Below, piece by piece: positions 1-6,275 of a stretch of DNA of 12,332 nt; position 1 is the first letter of the stretch; the number at the start of each line of letters is the position of its first letter. The stretch comes from Thermococcus sp. (GTDB taxonomy: Archaea > Methanobacteriota_B > Thermococci > Thermococcales > Thermococcaceae). A program made the translations under genes and the position numbers. Below the pieces are notes generated by a model. That model searched no databases. It saw only the letters and a program-made list of their open reading frames with translations, and had not been told where the DNA came from. The stretch lies in contig NZ_JAMONU010000082.1 in NCBI RefSeq assembly GCF_027066465.1, positions 1-12,332 on the forward strand. The letters run 5' to 3'.

Positions 1-1282
1 GCTTGGCTTCGGCGACGTCGTCGTTCTGAGCTACGAAACGAACAGGAGGCAGGTGCGCTTTGCTAACAACGAGATTACCGTTGCCAAACACTGGCACGAG
101 AGGAAGGTGGAACTCTTCGTCGAGAAGGACAAGCGCATCGCCACAACCACGATAACCGAGCTGAGCGAGGAGAACGTCGAGCGGGTCTTGAAGACCCTCA
201 AGAAGAACATCGAGAACCTCTCGCCCAAGGAGGACTACTACGGCATCGCCGAGGGGCCGTTCCAGTATAAGGACATCCCCGAGACCTTCGATAAGGCGAT
301 AGTTGAGCTCGACGAGCCGAACGACTACGTCGAGATTGCCATAAACACCGCCCTGAGCGAAGGTGCCAAGCGCGTGGCAGGGGTTCTCTACACCGACCAC
401 AACAGGCTTTACCTGACCACGAGCAACGGGGTTGAGGCCTTCGACGAGGGAACCGGAATAGAGATAAGCGTCAGGGCTTTCGTGGGCGACCTTGAGAGCG
501 GACATGGAACCTGCTCCGCGAGGGTTCTCAAGAAGTTCGACCCCGAGCTTGCCGGGAGGAAGGCTGGCGAGATTGCCCACATGGCCAAGGACCCGGTTCA
601 GGGGCCCGAAGGGAGGTTCGACGTCATCTTCGACCCGCTCGCCTTCGCGAACCTGCTCAGCTACATGGGCTTCATGCTCTCAGCCTACGCGGCCGAGGCG
701 GGCTTCTCGTTCCTCGCTGGAAAGCTGGGCCAGAAGGTCGCGAGCGAGCTGGTAACGCTCAAGGATATAGGCAACCTCCCCAACGGCTATGGAAGCAGGA
801 AGTTCGACGACGAGGGCGTTCCGACGAGGGAAACCACCGTCATAGAGAACGGGACATTCAAAACGTTCCTCCTCAACACAAGCCTCGCCAAGAAGTACGG
901 AACCGAGACGACAGCCAACGCCGGCTTGATAATGCCGAGGCCCTGGAACCTCGTCCTCGAACCGGGCGACTACTCCAAGGCCGAGCTGTTCAGCGAGGTT
1001 AAGCGGGGCATCTACATCACCAACGTCTGGTACACCAGATTCCAGAACTATGTGACCGGCGACTTCTCGACGATACCGCGCGACGGAATCTTCCTGGTCG
1101 AGAACGGCGAGTTCAAGCCGATAAGGAACATTAGGGTGAGCGACAACCTCGGGAGGATTCTGAGCAACGTAGTTGCCATAGGCAACGAGCCGTTCCAGGT
1201 GCACTGGTGGGAGGTTTCAAGGCCCGTCATTACGCCCTACGTCCTCGTCAAGGACGTCGGCATAACGAGGGCGACGAAGTGA
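1..1282 (+). CDS. TldE/PmbA-type subunit of the TldD/TldE peptidase family (5' partial)
   Basis: The reading frame is open from base 2, so the true start lies upstream. An in-frame GTG at 53 is internal, because family-like sequence (LGFGDVVVLSYETNRRQ) precedes it. About 426 codons are visible; the family is usually 440-480 residues, so little is missing. The frame ends at TGA 1280-1282. Family features seen are the N-terminal segment with FANNEIT, a central FDVIFDPLAFANLL region, and the C-terminal half with GNLPNGYGSRKFDDEGVPT, NTSLAKKYG, NAGLIMPRPWNLVLEPGD and FSTIPRDGIFLVENGEF. I find no HExxxH zinc site, which TldD subunits carry, so I assign this to the TldE/PmbA side of the heterodimer rather than the catalytic subunit. 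TldD/TldE acts in the cytoplasm on unfolded or modified peptides. A tldD gene would be expected just upstream, outside the window. The last residues lie 15 bp from the convergent gene. Confidence 0.88.
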   Translation, partial: LGFGDVVVLSYETNRRQVRFANNEITVAKHWHERKVELFVEKDKRIATTTITELSEENVERVLKTLKKNIENLSPKEDYYGIAEGPFQYKDIPETFDKAIVELDEPNDYVEIAINTALSEGAKRVAGVLYTDHNRLYLTTSNGVEAFDEGTGIEISVRAFVGDLESGHGTCSARVLKKFDPELAGRKAGEIAHMAKDPVQGPEGRFDVIFDPLAFANLLSYMGFMLSAYAAEAGFSFLAGKLGQKVASELVTLKDIGNLPNGYGSRKFDDEGVPTRETTVIENGTFKTFLLNTSLAKKYGTETTANAGLIMPRPWNLVLEPGDYSKAELFSEVKRGIYITNVWYTRFQNYVTGDFSTIPRDGIFLVENGEFKPIRNIRVSDNLGRILSNVVAIGNEPFQVHWWEVSRPVITPYVLVKDVGITRATK

Positions 1283-1283
1283 T

Positions 1284-1299
1284 TTCTTTATTGTTTTTT
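1284..1299 (+). terminator. Oligo-T terminator after the tldE-type gene
   Basis: A T-rich stretch (TTTCTTTATTGTTTTTTA) follows the TGA at 1280-1282 directly. Archaeal RNA polymerase stops at T-runs without needing a stem-loop. It fits here because the next gene is convergent; the tract overlaps that gene's stop codon. Confidence 0.55.
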
Positions 1300-1759
1300 A
1301 CCCCAACAGTCCCAGCGCCGGCAGAACCGTAATCGCCATGCTGAGAAGTCCGCCGAGAATTAACGCTGGAACCGTCTGCTTTTTCTCGATTCCAAGGATG
1401 TAAGCCGCCAAAGCCCCGGTCCATATCCCCGTTCCGGGAAGAGGAATGGCAACGAAAATCGTGAGGCCGATGAAGCCCCACCTCTCCACGTAGGGGTGCG
1501 CCTTTTTTCGAACGCGCTCGACGTAGTGGAGGTAGAGGTGTGCCACCTTTCTGAGGGGCGTTTTTTCGAGCCAGAGCATTATCCGGTCTATGTAGGGGAG
1601 CAGTGCAGGCAGGAGGAGCGAGAGGGTGAGCACGCCGAGGGAAGCACTTAAGAGGGTTTCCCAGAGGGGGTAGCCCCTCCCTATGCCGTAGACTATCGCA
1701 TACCTTCCTTCAAAGGTCGGCACGAGAGATAAGAGAAAGACCTCAATGAAGCTATTCAA
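1298..1759 (-). CDS. Small integral membrane protein, PF06695 family (putative small multidrug export protein)
   Basis: 153 residues with four predicted membrane segments at roughly 4-25, 33-57, 95-119 and 128-152. The motif PTFEGRYAI at 14-22 matches the family's P-x-x-E-x-R-x-A-I signature near the N-terminus. IPLPGTGIWTGALAA at 105-119 matches its second conserved stretch. A basic loop (about 65-92) separates the two halves. The export role in the family name is weakly supported experimentally, so treat it as a membrane protein of unknown substrate. The start is TTG at 1759-1757, with the SD-like GGGGGTG about seven bases upstream inside the PAP2 gene. It overlaps the end of that gene by 8 bp (1752-1759). 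This is the last gene of the minus-strand run and is probably translationally coupled to the PAP2 gene. Its TAA stop lies 15 bp from the convergent tldE-type gene. Confidence 0.82.
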   Translation of the reverse strand: MNSFIEVFLLSLVPTFEGRYAIVYGIGRGYPLWETLLSASLGVLTLSLLLPALLPYIDRIMLWLEKTPLRKVAHLYLHYVERVRKKAHPYVERWGFIGLTIFVAIPLPGTGIWTGALAAYILGIEKKQTVPALILGGLLSMAITVLPALGLLG

Positions 1760-2369
1760 CGTCGAGCACCCCCAGTCCGAGCCTTGAGATTACCCGCCTG
1801 TAGAGCGGAAGCCACGAGTCCTGGGTGGCCTTGACGATGCTGTAGACCCAGGGAGCTAGTAGCAGGCTGAAGAGAACGTCGCCGAACCAGTGGACGTGAA
1901 GGAGCAACCGCGTCATCGCAACTCCAACCGCGAAGAGAACCGCCAGGGGAGTTGCCCTCTCCCAGCGGTTCGAGGCGTAGACCGCGATTATTGCCCCTCT
2001 GTAGGTGTGGCCCGATGGAAAGGAGAAGCCCCCGTGGTTGCGGGGCCTCGGCTCGTTGATTGCGACCTTGAGAACACCGACTATGATGAGGCCGACGACG
2101 GCTGAGACAAGGAAAATGAGCGTCTCCCTCGAGAGCTTTCCCGAGTTCCTGATGTCGAGGTAGATGACAGCGATTGCGAAGGGAACGAGGAACAGGTCGC
2201 TTCCGAAGGCTGTCAGGACGTTCATTAAGGTAGGGTTCGGCGATGGAAGGAGCGCGTCAACCCGGGAGTTTATGCCGGCCATTAAACCCGTGAGCTGGAG
2301 GATAAGGAGGAGCGCCAGCAACGCCGTGTTCAGCAGGAACTTCCAGTTCTTGAGGGATTCGCTGGGCAT
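1752..2369 (-). CDS. PAP2-family membrane phosphatase
   Basis: 205 residues. The three-part PAP2 (phosphatidic acid phosphatase type 2) signature is complete: K101-x6-R108-P109, then P118-S-G-H121, then T153-R154-x5-H160-x3-D164. The last part uses T in place of the more usual S in SRx5Hx3D. H121 and H160 are the expected general acid and nucleophile. Hydrophobic segments at about 10-32, 55-71, 83-101, 125-150 and 162-180 place it in the membrane with the active site at one face. The family removes phosphate from lipid phosphates or polyprenyl pyrophosphates. In Thermococcales an isoprenoid or archaetidyl-lipid phosphate substrate is plausible, but that is inference. The ATG at 2369 is the only usable start: the frame is closed 12 codons upstream, and the nearest SD-like GAGG is about 20 bases away, so initiation looks weak. 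It lies 34 bp after the ASCH gene and overlaps the next gene by 8 bp. Confidence 0.88.
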   Translation of the reverse strand: MPSESLKNWKFLLNTALLALLLILQLTGLMAGINSRVDALLPSPNPTLMNVLTAFGSDLFLVPFAIAVIYLDIRNSGKLSRETLIFLVSAVVGLIIVGVLKVAINEPRPRNHGGFSFPSGHTYRGAIIAVYASNRWERATPLAVLFAVGVAMTRLLLHVHWFGDVLFSLLLAPWVYSIVKATQDSWLPLYRRVISRLGLGVLDVE

Positions 2370-2403
2370 GGTTGGAGAAGGTGAGGGTTCCTCAAAAGCT
2401 TTT

Positions 2404-2985
2404 CTAAATCAGCCCCTCGTTGTAAAGCCCGTGGTAAACCTTGAGGAGAGCCTGCTGGACCCTCTTCGGCCCGAAGGTTCTGACGGCCTTTCCGAGACCT
2501 TCGTTGTAAATCCTGCGCATTATGAAGTCCGTTTCGCGGTTGAAGTTGAGCCTGTCCTGGTTTTCGAGGTAAAGGCGCGCTATCTCCTCCGGCTCGCGGT
2601 AGTTGAGGCCCTTGAGCCACTTGAGGGGGATTCCGTCCTTGAAGGTCTTGACGACTTCGAAGCCTATCACCGTGACCTCGTCGTCCCCGTAGAGGTCTCC
2701 ATAGATTTTGTTCAGCTCGCGGAGGAGCTCCTTAACGTCCGAGAAGCCGTCGAGTTTGGCGTCTTCGTTGGTGAGTTCCCTAACCTTCTTCCGCTCGACC
2801 TTTGTGATTCTGACCTTCGCTATGGCAGTGTCGCTCGGCGTTATCACGAGGTAAACCTCGCTCCCGGGCTTCGCCTCGTAGCTGCCGTAGCGTATCGTCG
2901 TGACCTTGTCTCCCCTCAGGATTCTCGACTTGTAGGCGGAGTCAATCAGCATGAACTTCCGAATCTGAACGCTCTTTTTCCTCAT
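2404..2985 (-). CDS. ASCH-domain (PUA-like) protein with a C-terminal helical extension
   Basis: 193 residues. Residues about 10-112 form an ASCH domain: ILRGDKVTTIRYG at 22-34 gives the GxKxxTxR signature (G25, K27, T30, R32). It is followed by the strands VYLVITPSDTAIAKVRITKVE and a helix plus EVTVIGFEVVK. ASCH domains resemble PUA RNA-binding domains; some bind or cleave RNA or modified nucleosides, and no specific role can be given here. Residues 113-193 form a charged, mostly helical tail (LKWLKGLNYREPEEIARLY, RRIYNEGLGKAVRTFGPKR) that I do not recognise. The ATG at 2985 has GTGAGGGG about 8 bases upstream, a better SD than the internal Met12 codon at 2952 has. Its first 44 bp (2942-2985) overlap the 3' end of the HAD gene in another frame, so the two are probably co-translated. 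Confidence 0.8.
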   Translation of the reverse strand: MRKKSVQIRKFMLIDSAYKSRILRGDKVTTIRYGSYEAKPGSEVYLVITPSDTAIAKVRITKVERKKVRELTNEDAKLDGFSDVKELLRELNKIYGDLYGDDEVTVIGFEVVKTFKDGIPLKWLKGLNYREPEEIARLYLENQDRLNFNRETDFIMRRIYNEGLGKAVRTFGPKRVQQALLKVYHGLYNEGLI

Positions 2986-3670
2986 TGTTGAGTCCCCTCA
3001 CAATCCTCGGAACCTCTTCAAGGCTCTCAATCGTGAAGTCGGCGTAGTCGAGGTAGTCGAGCTCCCGGTCGCGGTATTTCCCATAGCGGAACCAGACCGT
3101 GTTCATGCCGACCTGCTTGGCCCCGTAGATGTCGGAGTAGAGCCTGTCGCCGACCATTAGGGCCTCCTCCGGTTTGACGCCGAGCCTCTTGAGGGCCTTC
3201 TGGAATATCTTGGGGTGGGGTTTTTTAACCCCGAGGTAATCGGAGATGAAAACTTCGTCAAAGAAGTCGTCCAGTTCGAGGCGGAGTATCTTCTCCCACT
3301 GCTTTATCGGGTCGCCGTCGGTGATTATCGCGAGAAGGTAGCCCTCCTTCTTAAGCTCAAGGAGGACCTTTCTGGCTCCTCTGACGCTCTTAAGGTAGGC
3401 GAACTTCGTGTTGTGGTACGCTATGACTCCTGAGGCTATCCACTTCGGGTTGTTGGGAAGTTCGAGGCGCCTGAGGAGGTAGTCGAAGTGTCTGTTGAAG
3501 TTGCTCCCGTACTCGTTTATTAGCTCAAGCAACTCGCGGTAGGCCGTGTCGAAGTCCACTGGAAGGCCGTGGCGTATCATGTTCTCTATGGCGTTCCTTC
3601 TTGCCATCTCTGCGAGGCGCGTGGTGTCGACTATCGTATCGTCCAAATCGAAGATGACGGCCTTTATCAT
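2942..3670 (-). CDS. HAD-superfamily phosphatase, PH1421-like
   Basis: 242 residues from the ATG at 3670 (MIKAVIFDLDD). GAGGGGGAGGGG directly upstream is a strong SD. The longer GTG start at 3688 would place that SD inside the coding region and lacks one of its own. The HAD motifs are complete: motif I D8-L-D10-D-T with nucleophile D8 and acid/base D10; motif II T117 in AIITDGD; motif III K150 in VKKPHP; motif IV GDRLYSD with D175 and D180 for Mg. A helical C1-type cap lies between about 15 and 95. The sequence closely resembles, from memory, the structurally characterised Pyrococcus horikoshii PH1421, a Mg-dependent HAD phosphatase, including IENMIRHGLPVDF and KWI..GVIAYHNTKFAYL. The physiological substrate is not evident; database names such as glyceraldehyde-3-phosphate phosphatase are guesses. 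Its end overlaps the ASCH gene by 44 bp, and the DUF3783 gene ends 30 bp upstream. Confidence 0.9.
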   Translation of the reverse strand: MIKAVIFDLDDTIVDTTRLAEMARRNAIENMIRHGLPVDFDTAYRELLELINEYGSNFNRHFDYLLRRLELPNNPKWIASGVIAYHNTKFAYLKSVRGARKVLLELKKEGYLLAIITDGDPIKQWEKILRLELDDFFDEVFISDYLGVKKPHPKIFQKALKRLGVKPEEALMVGDRLYSDIYGAKQVGMNTVWFRYGKYRDRELDYLDYADFTIESLEEVPRIVRGLNNEEKERSDSEVHAD

Positions 3671-3700
3671 CCCCTCCCCCTCTCGCACTAGTTCGAGGGA

Positions 3701-4102
3701 TTATTTAACGTTGCCGATGTCGAGGAAGGGTCCGCTCCTTTTGTCGGTCTCCTTTCTGGCTTCCTTCATTGCCCGGAAGTATTCATCCTCCTTCTTCAGC
3801 TCCTCAAGGAGCTCTTCCAGCGTCCAGCCCAGGTTCGTCTCGGTGGTGGTGGCGAAGATTACCCTCCCCTCAGTGAGCTTCCTGACCTCGGTTATCACCC
3901 GCTTGATGGCTTCACCCTCGAGACCGTGCATAATCAGGAACTTCCCCCCTGCCCAGTCGAGCTTTCCGCCCTCAGTTGTTCTCTCCAGTATCTCCTCCAC
4001 CGTGAGCTTCCTGAAGTGCTCTGGAACTGGAAGGAGCGGGAAGCCGAGCTTTTTGATTCTCTCAACCTCTTCCTCCGTAAACCCCACGAGGAGCAGTCTC
4101 AT
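3701..4102 (-). CDS. DUF3783-domain protein
   Basis: 133 residues, soluble, without Cys. Residues 1-60 form a small alpha/beta unit (RLLLVGFTEEEVERIKK, FLIMHGLEGEAIKRVI). Residues about 60-105 match the DUF3783 pattern: GLEGEAIKRVI, a strand VIFATTTETN, then LGWTLEELLEELKKE, where the conserved NxxWTLxELLxEL stretch is clear. The C-terminal tail (106-133) is charged and probably flexible. The function of DUF3783 is unknown. The ATG at 4102 overlaps the sir2 stop as ATGA, so translation is very likely coupled to the deacylase. The TAA stop lies 30 bp before the HAD gene, with no clear promoter between them. Confidence 0.8.
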   Translation of the reverse strand: MRLLLVGFTEEEVERIKKLGFPLLPVPEHFRKLTVEEILERTTEGGKLDWAGGKFLIMHGLEGEAIKRVITEVRKLTEGRVIFATTTETNLGWTLEELLEELKKEDEYFRAMKEARKETDKRSGPFLDIGNVK

Positions 4103-4851
4103 CTCAACCCCCTCACGAGTTCAACGAGCTTTGGAAGTATCTCACCGGCCTTCCCCCGAAGGAAGACATCGGCTATGGGTGTTATTCCACTCTTTTCGAC
4201 GTTTACCTCTATAACCTTTCCGCCCCGCTCCTTGACGATGTGCGGTATGTAAGCGGCTGGATAAACGACTCCGCTCGTTCCCACGACGAGCACCATGTCG
4301 GCCTTCTCCGCCAGACGGAAGGCCTCCTCCAGGGCCTCTCTCGGCAGGGCCTCTCCAAACCAGACGACGTCCGGCCTCAGGATTGAACCGCAGCGTGGGC
4401 ACCTCGGGAGGCCCTCTGCCTCCACGAACTCGCGAACCCGACCGCTCTCCTTCAGGTTCTCCCTGTAGGGGCAGGAGGTGCAGCGGACTCTGAAGATGTT
4501 TCCGTGAAGCTCTATGAGGTTCTTCGTCCCAGCCTCGCGGTGTAAATCATCGACGTTCTGCGTGATTACAGCTTTGAGAACCCCCATTTTCTCAAGCTCC
4601 GCCAGAGAGTAGTGGGCCGGATTCGGCTTCGCCTCGAGGATTTTCCTCATTCTCCACCTGTAAAAGTCCCAGACGAGCCTTGGATTCCTCCGGAACGCCT
4701 CGGGGGTTGCAAGCTCCTCCGCCCTGTAGTTTCTCCAGAGGCCGTTTGAACCCCTGAACGTTGGTATACCGCTCTCAGCACTTATGCCAGCACCTGTAAA
4801 CGCTATGGCGAAGCGCGAACGGGCCAGAATTTTGCCTGCATGCCCCAGCAT
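4099..4851 (-). CDS. Sir2-family NAD-dependent protein deacylase (class III type)
   Basis: 250 residues from the ATG at 4851. Visible landmarks are the Rossmann loop TGAGISAESGIPTFRG (19-34), TQNVDDLH (97-104), catalytic H116 in ELHGN, zinc-binding C124-x2-C127 and C151-x2-C154, and GTSGVVYPAA (191-200). Y64 and R67 (WDFYRWR) match the Tyr/Arg pair of class III sirtuins (SIRT5, E. coli CobB). That pair binds negatively charged succinyl or malonyl lysine, so desuccinylase activity is likely alongside deacetylase. In archaea Sir2 acts on chromatin protein Alba in Sulfolobus; here the target is unknown. The frame stays open back to 4953, but the added residues (MLGRLKETSNILRPF...) look non-family and run through the promoter. 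No SD precedes 4851. A TATA-like TTTTTAAG (4880-4873) sits about 26 bases before the ATG, which suggests a leaderless mRNA. The end overlaps the DUF3783 gene by 4 bp. Confidence 0.93.
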   Translation of the reverse strand: MLGHAGKILARSRFAIAFTGAGISAESGIPTFRGSNGLWRNYRAEELATPEAFRRNPRLVWDFYRWRMRKILEAKPNPAHYSLAELEKMGVLKAVITQNVDDLHREAGTKNLIELHGNIFRVRCTSCPYRENLKESGRVREFVEAEGLPRCPRCGSILRPDVVWFGEALPREALEEAFRLAEKADMVLVVGTSGVVYPAAYIPHIVKERGGKVIEVNVEKSGITPIADVFLRGKAGEILPKLVELVRGLR

Positions 4852-4870
4852 GGTTCTTTTTACTCGGCCG

Positions 4871-4910
4871 GACTTAAAAATTCTACTAGAGGTTAAGCCA
4901 TATAAGGGGA
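4871..4910 (-). promoter_or_regulatory. Promoter candidates for the sir2 run
   Basis: Two TATA-like boxes face the minus-strand genes. TTTTTAAG at 4880-4873 would start RNA at or within a few bases of the ATG at 4851, a leaderless start that agrees with the missing SD. CTTATATG at 4906-4899 would give a leader of about 25 bases but without an SD. I favour the proximal box. Confidence 0.5.
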
Positions 4911-4949
4911 AAGGCCGAAGGATATTAGAGGTTTCCTTCAACCTTCCGA

Positions 4950-4996
4950 GCAAGGGTTTAAATTGTATTCATTGGTGCATCGTAGTGGAGGTGAGG
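4950..4996 (+). promoter_or_regulatory. Promoter and strong SD of the transporter gene
   Basis: GCAAGGG followed by TTTAAAT (box about 4956-4963) fits a BRE/TATA promoter, with RNA starting near 4984-4988. GGAGGTGAGG at 4987-4996 is a near-perfect SD four bases before the ATG at 5001 and fixes that start. The leader would be very short, about 15 bases. Confidence 0.6.
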
Positions 4997-5000
4997 AAAA

Positions 5001-6188
5001 ATGCCGATTACGGATGGAACACCGAGAAGAAAGGTTACCACCTCTCACGGTCGCTATTACGCCGAGCGTCTCGCCGCTGAGAGGAGGAAGAGGGTTACGC
5101 TAATCCAGCTCCTCAGGAGGAGGAAGGCAGTCAGGGGACTCAGGATAAGCACGATTCGCGTTGAGAAGAAGCGCATAACGAAGGGAGAAGCACTGGCAAT
5201 ACTCGTCGGAACGCAGATAGGGGCGGGAGTGCTGGGACTCCCCTACGCTGCAAGCAAAGTGGGCCTCATACCGGCTTTGGTCGTGCTCTTCGGCGTCATG
5301 GTTCTCATGCTCGGAACGGCCTTCATAGTCCTCAAGTTCTCCGCAGGAATGGGCGGGGCGCAGATGAGCACGATAGCCCAGCGCGTCCTCGGAAAGGCCG
5401 GCGGCTGGCTGATGTACGTCAGCATCTTCATCATGAGCTTCGGAGCTATCCTCGCCTACATAGCTGGAATGGGAAGCGTCTTTGCGAACCTCTTTGGAAT
5501 CAGCGACACGCTTGGAGCCTTCATATTCTGGATTCTCGCCTCGCTGGTGGTTTATCACGGCCTCGAAGCGAGCGGAAAAACAGAGCTGGCGATGAGCTAC
5601 GTCATGCTCGCCCTCTTCATAGCGGTAACGGTAATGCTCGTCCCCCACGCGAAGCTCAGCAACGGCCTCTATACGAGCCTGTCGGGGATACTCAGCATAA
5701 CCGGTGTCGCAATCTTTGCCCTCGGCTGTCACACGGTGATTCCAGACGTCTACAAGGGACTCGGCAGTTACGAGGAGACAAAGAAGGTTCTCGTGTGGGC
5801 GTTCCTGATTCCCACCGCTGTCTATGCCATCTTCATGGCGGCCTTCCTCCTCGCCTTTGGAAGGAACACCCCCCAGATAGCCACCCAGGGGCTTCAGTGG
5901 CTATACGGAAACGTTGGAAAAATTCTTGGCAATCTCATACCTTTCCTCGCCATAACGACGAGCTACATAGGAATAGCCCTCGCACAGCAGAGCAACAACG
6001 AGGAGTTCGTGAGGCTCAAGAGGCCGATTGCCTGGGCTTTAACTGTGGTTCCGCCGGCGGTCGTATACTTCGCCGGGATAAAGAACTTCGCGGACGTTCT
6101 GGCCTTCGCGGGAGACACCGGAGACATGATGGCCTTCATAATCCTGCCCATCCTAATCTGGGTTGTCGCCAAGCTCAGGCGGCGCTGA
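5001..6188 (+). CDS. Aromatic/hydroxy amino acid transporter-like permease (HAAAP / Trp_Tyr_perm family)
   Basis: 395 residues. After an N-terminal extension of about 60 residues, the transporter core begins with KGEALAILVGTQIGAGVLGLPYAASKVG (61-88). This is the first membrane helix with its broken GAG motif, typical of the APC fold and of the HAAAP family (tryptophan, tyrosine or serine permeases). About 10-11 hydrophobic segments follow, including LVVLFGVMVLMLGTAFIVL, WLMYVSIFIMSFGAILAYI and FIILPILIWVVA. The conserved HTVIPDVYK sits in the middle. The substrate is probably an aromatic or small neutral amino acid, taken up with H+ or Na+; the sequence does not say which. Residues 1-60 are extremely basic (19 Arg/Lys, 4 acidic). 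No ATG, GTG or TTG occurs in frame between 5001 and the first helix, so the extension is real if the gene is intact. The gene is divergent from sir2 and probably monocistronic. Confidence 0.85.
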   Translation: MPITDGTPRRKVTTSHGRYYAERLAAERRKRVTLIQLLRRRKAVRGLRISTIRVEKKRITKGEALAILVGTQIGAGVLGLPYAASKVGLIPALVVLFGVMVLMLGTAFIVLKFSAGMGGAQMSTIAQRVLGKAGGWLMYVSIFIMSFGAILAYIAGMGSVFANLFGISDTLGAFIFWILASLVVYHGLEASGKTELAMSYVMLALFIAVTVMLVPHAKLSNGLYTSLSGILSITGVAIFALGCHTVIPDVYKGLGSYEETKKVLVWAFLIPTAVYAIFMAAFLLAFGRNTPQIATQGLQWLYGNVGKILGNLIPFLAITTSYIGIALAQQSNNEEFVRLKRPIAWALTVVPPAVVYFAGIKNFADVLAFAGDTGDMMAFIILPILIWVVAKLRRR

Positions 6189-6194
6189 GGTTCC

Positions 6195-6210
6195 TTACTT
6201 CACTTTTTTG
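6195..6210 (+). terminator. T-rich terminator after the transporter gene
   Basis: TTACTTCACTTTTTTG follows the TGA at 6186-6188 and contains a run of six T (6204-6209). It comes before the glyA promoter, as expected for a factor-independent archaeal terminator. Confidence 0.5.
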
Positions 6211-6230
6211 TGCGTTCGGACTCCTGTGGT

Positions 6231-6270
6231 AAGGTTTATATCCCCATCGTCCGAAAATCCTTCGAGGTGT
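6231..6270 (+). promoter_or_regulatory. Promoter and SD of glyA
   Basis: AAGG followed by TTTATAT (6235-6241) is a good BRE/TATA pair, with RNA expected to start near 6262. GAGGTGT at 6264-6270 is the SD, five bases before the ATG at 6276. Confidence 0.65.
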
Positions 6271-6275
6271 TTCCT

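Noticed and set aside
2164..2991. 275-codon plus-strand frame across the ASCH and PAP2 genes
   Set aside because: It runs antisense to two genes with clear family motifs, shows no recognisable domain and has no SD. Such open antisense frames are common in GC-rich DNA.
3546..4214. 222-codon plus-strand frame opposite the HAD and DUF3783 genes
   Set aside because: Serine-rich product typical of antisense reading; it crosses two well-supported minus-strand genes.
4852..4953. N-terminal extension of the Sir2 protein to 4953
   Set aside because: The added 34 residues are not family-like and cover both TATA-like boxes; the ATG at 4851 gives the normal N-terminus.
5100..5732. 210-codon minus-strand frame opposite the transporter
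   Set aside because: Antisense shadow of membrane helices, giving a charged, low-complexity product with no motif or SD.
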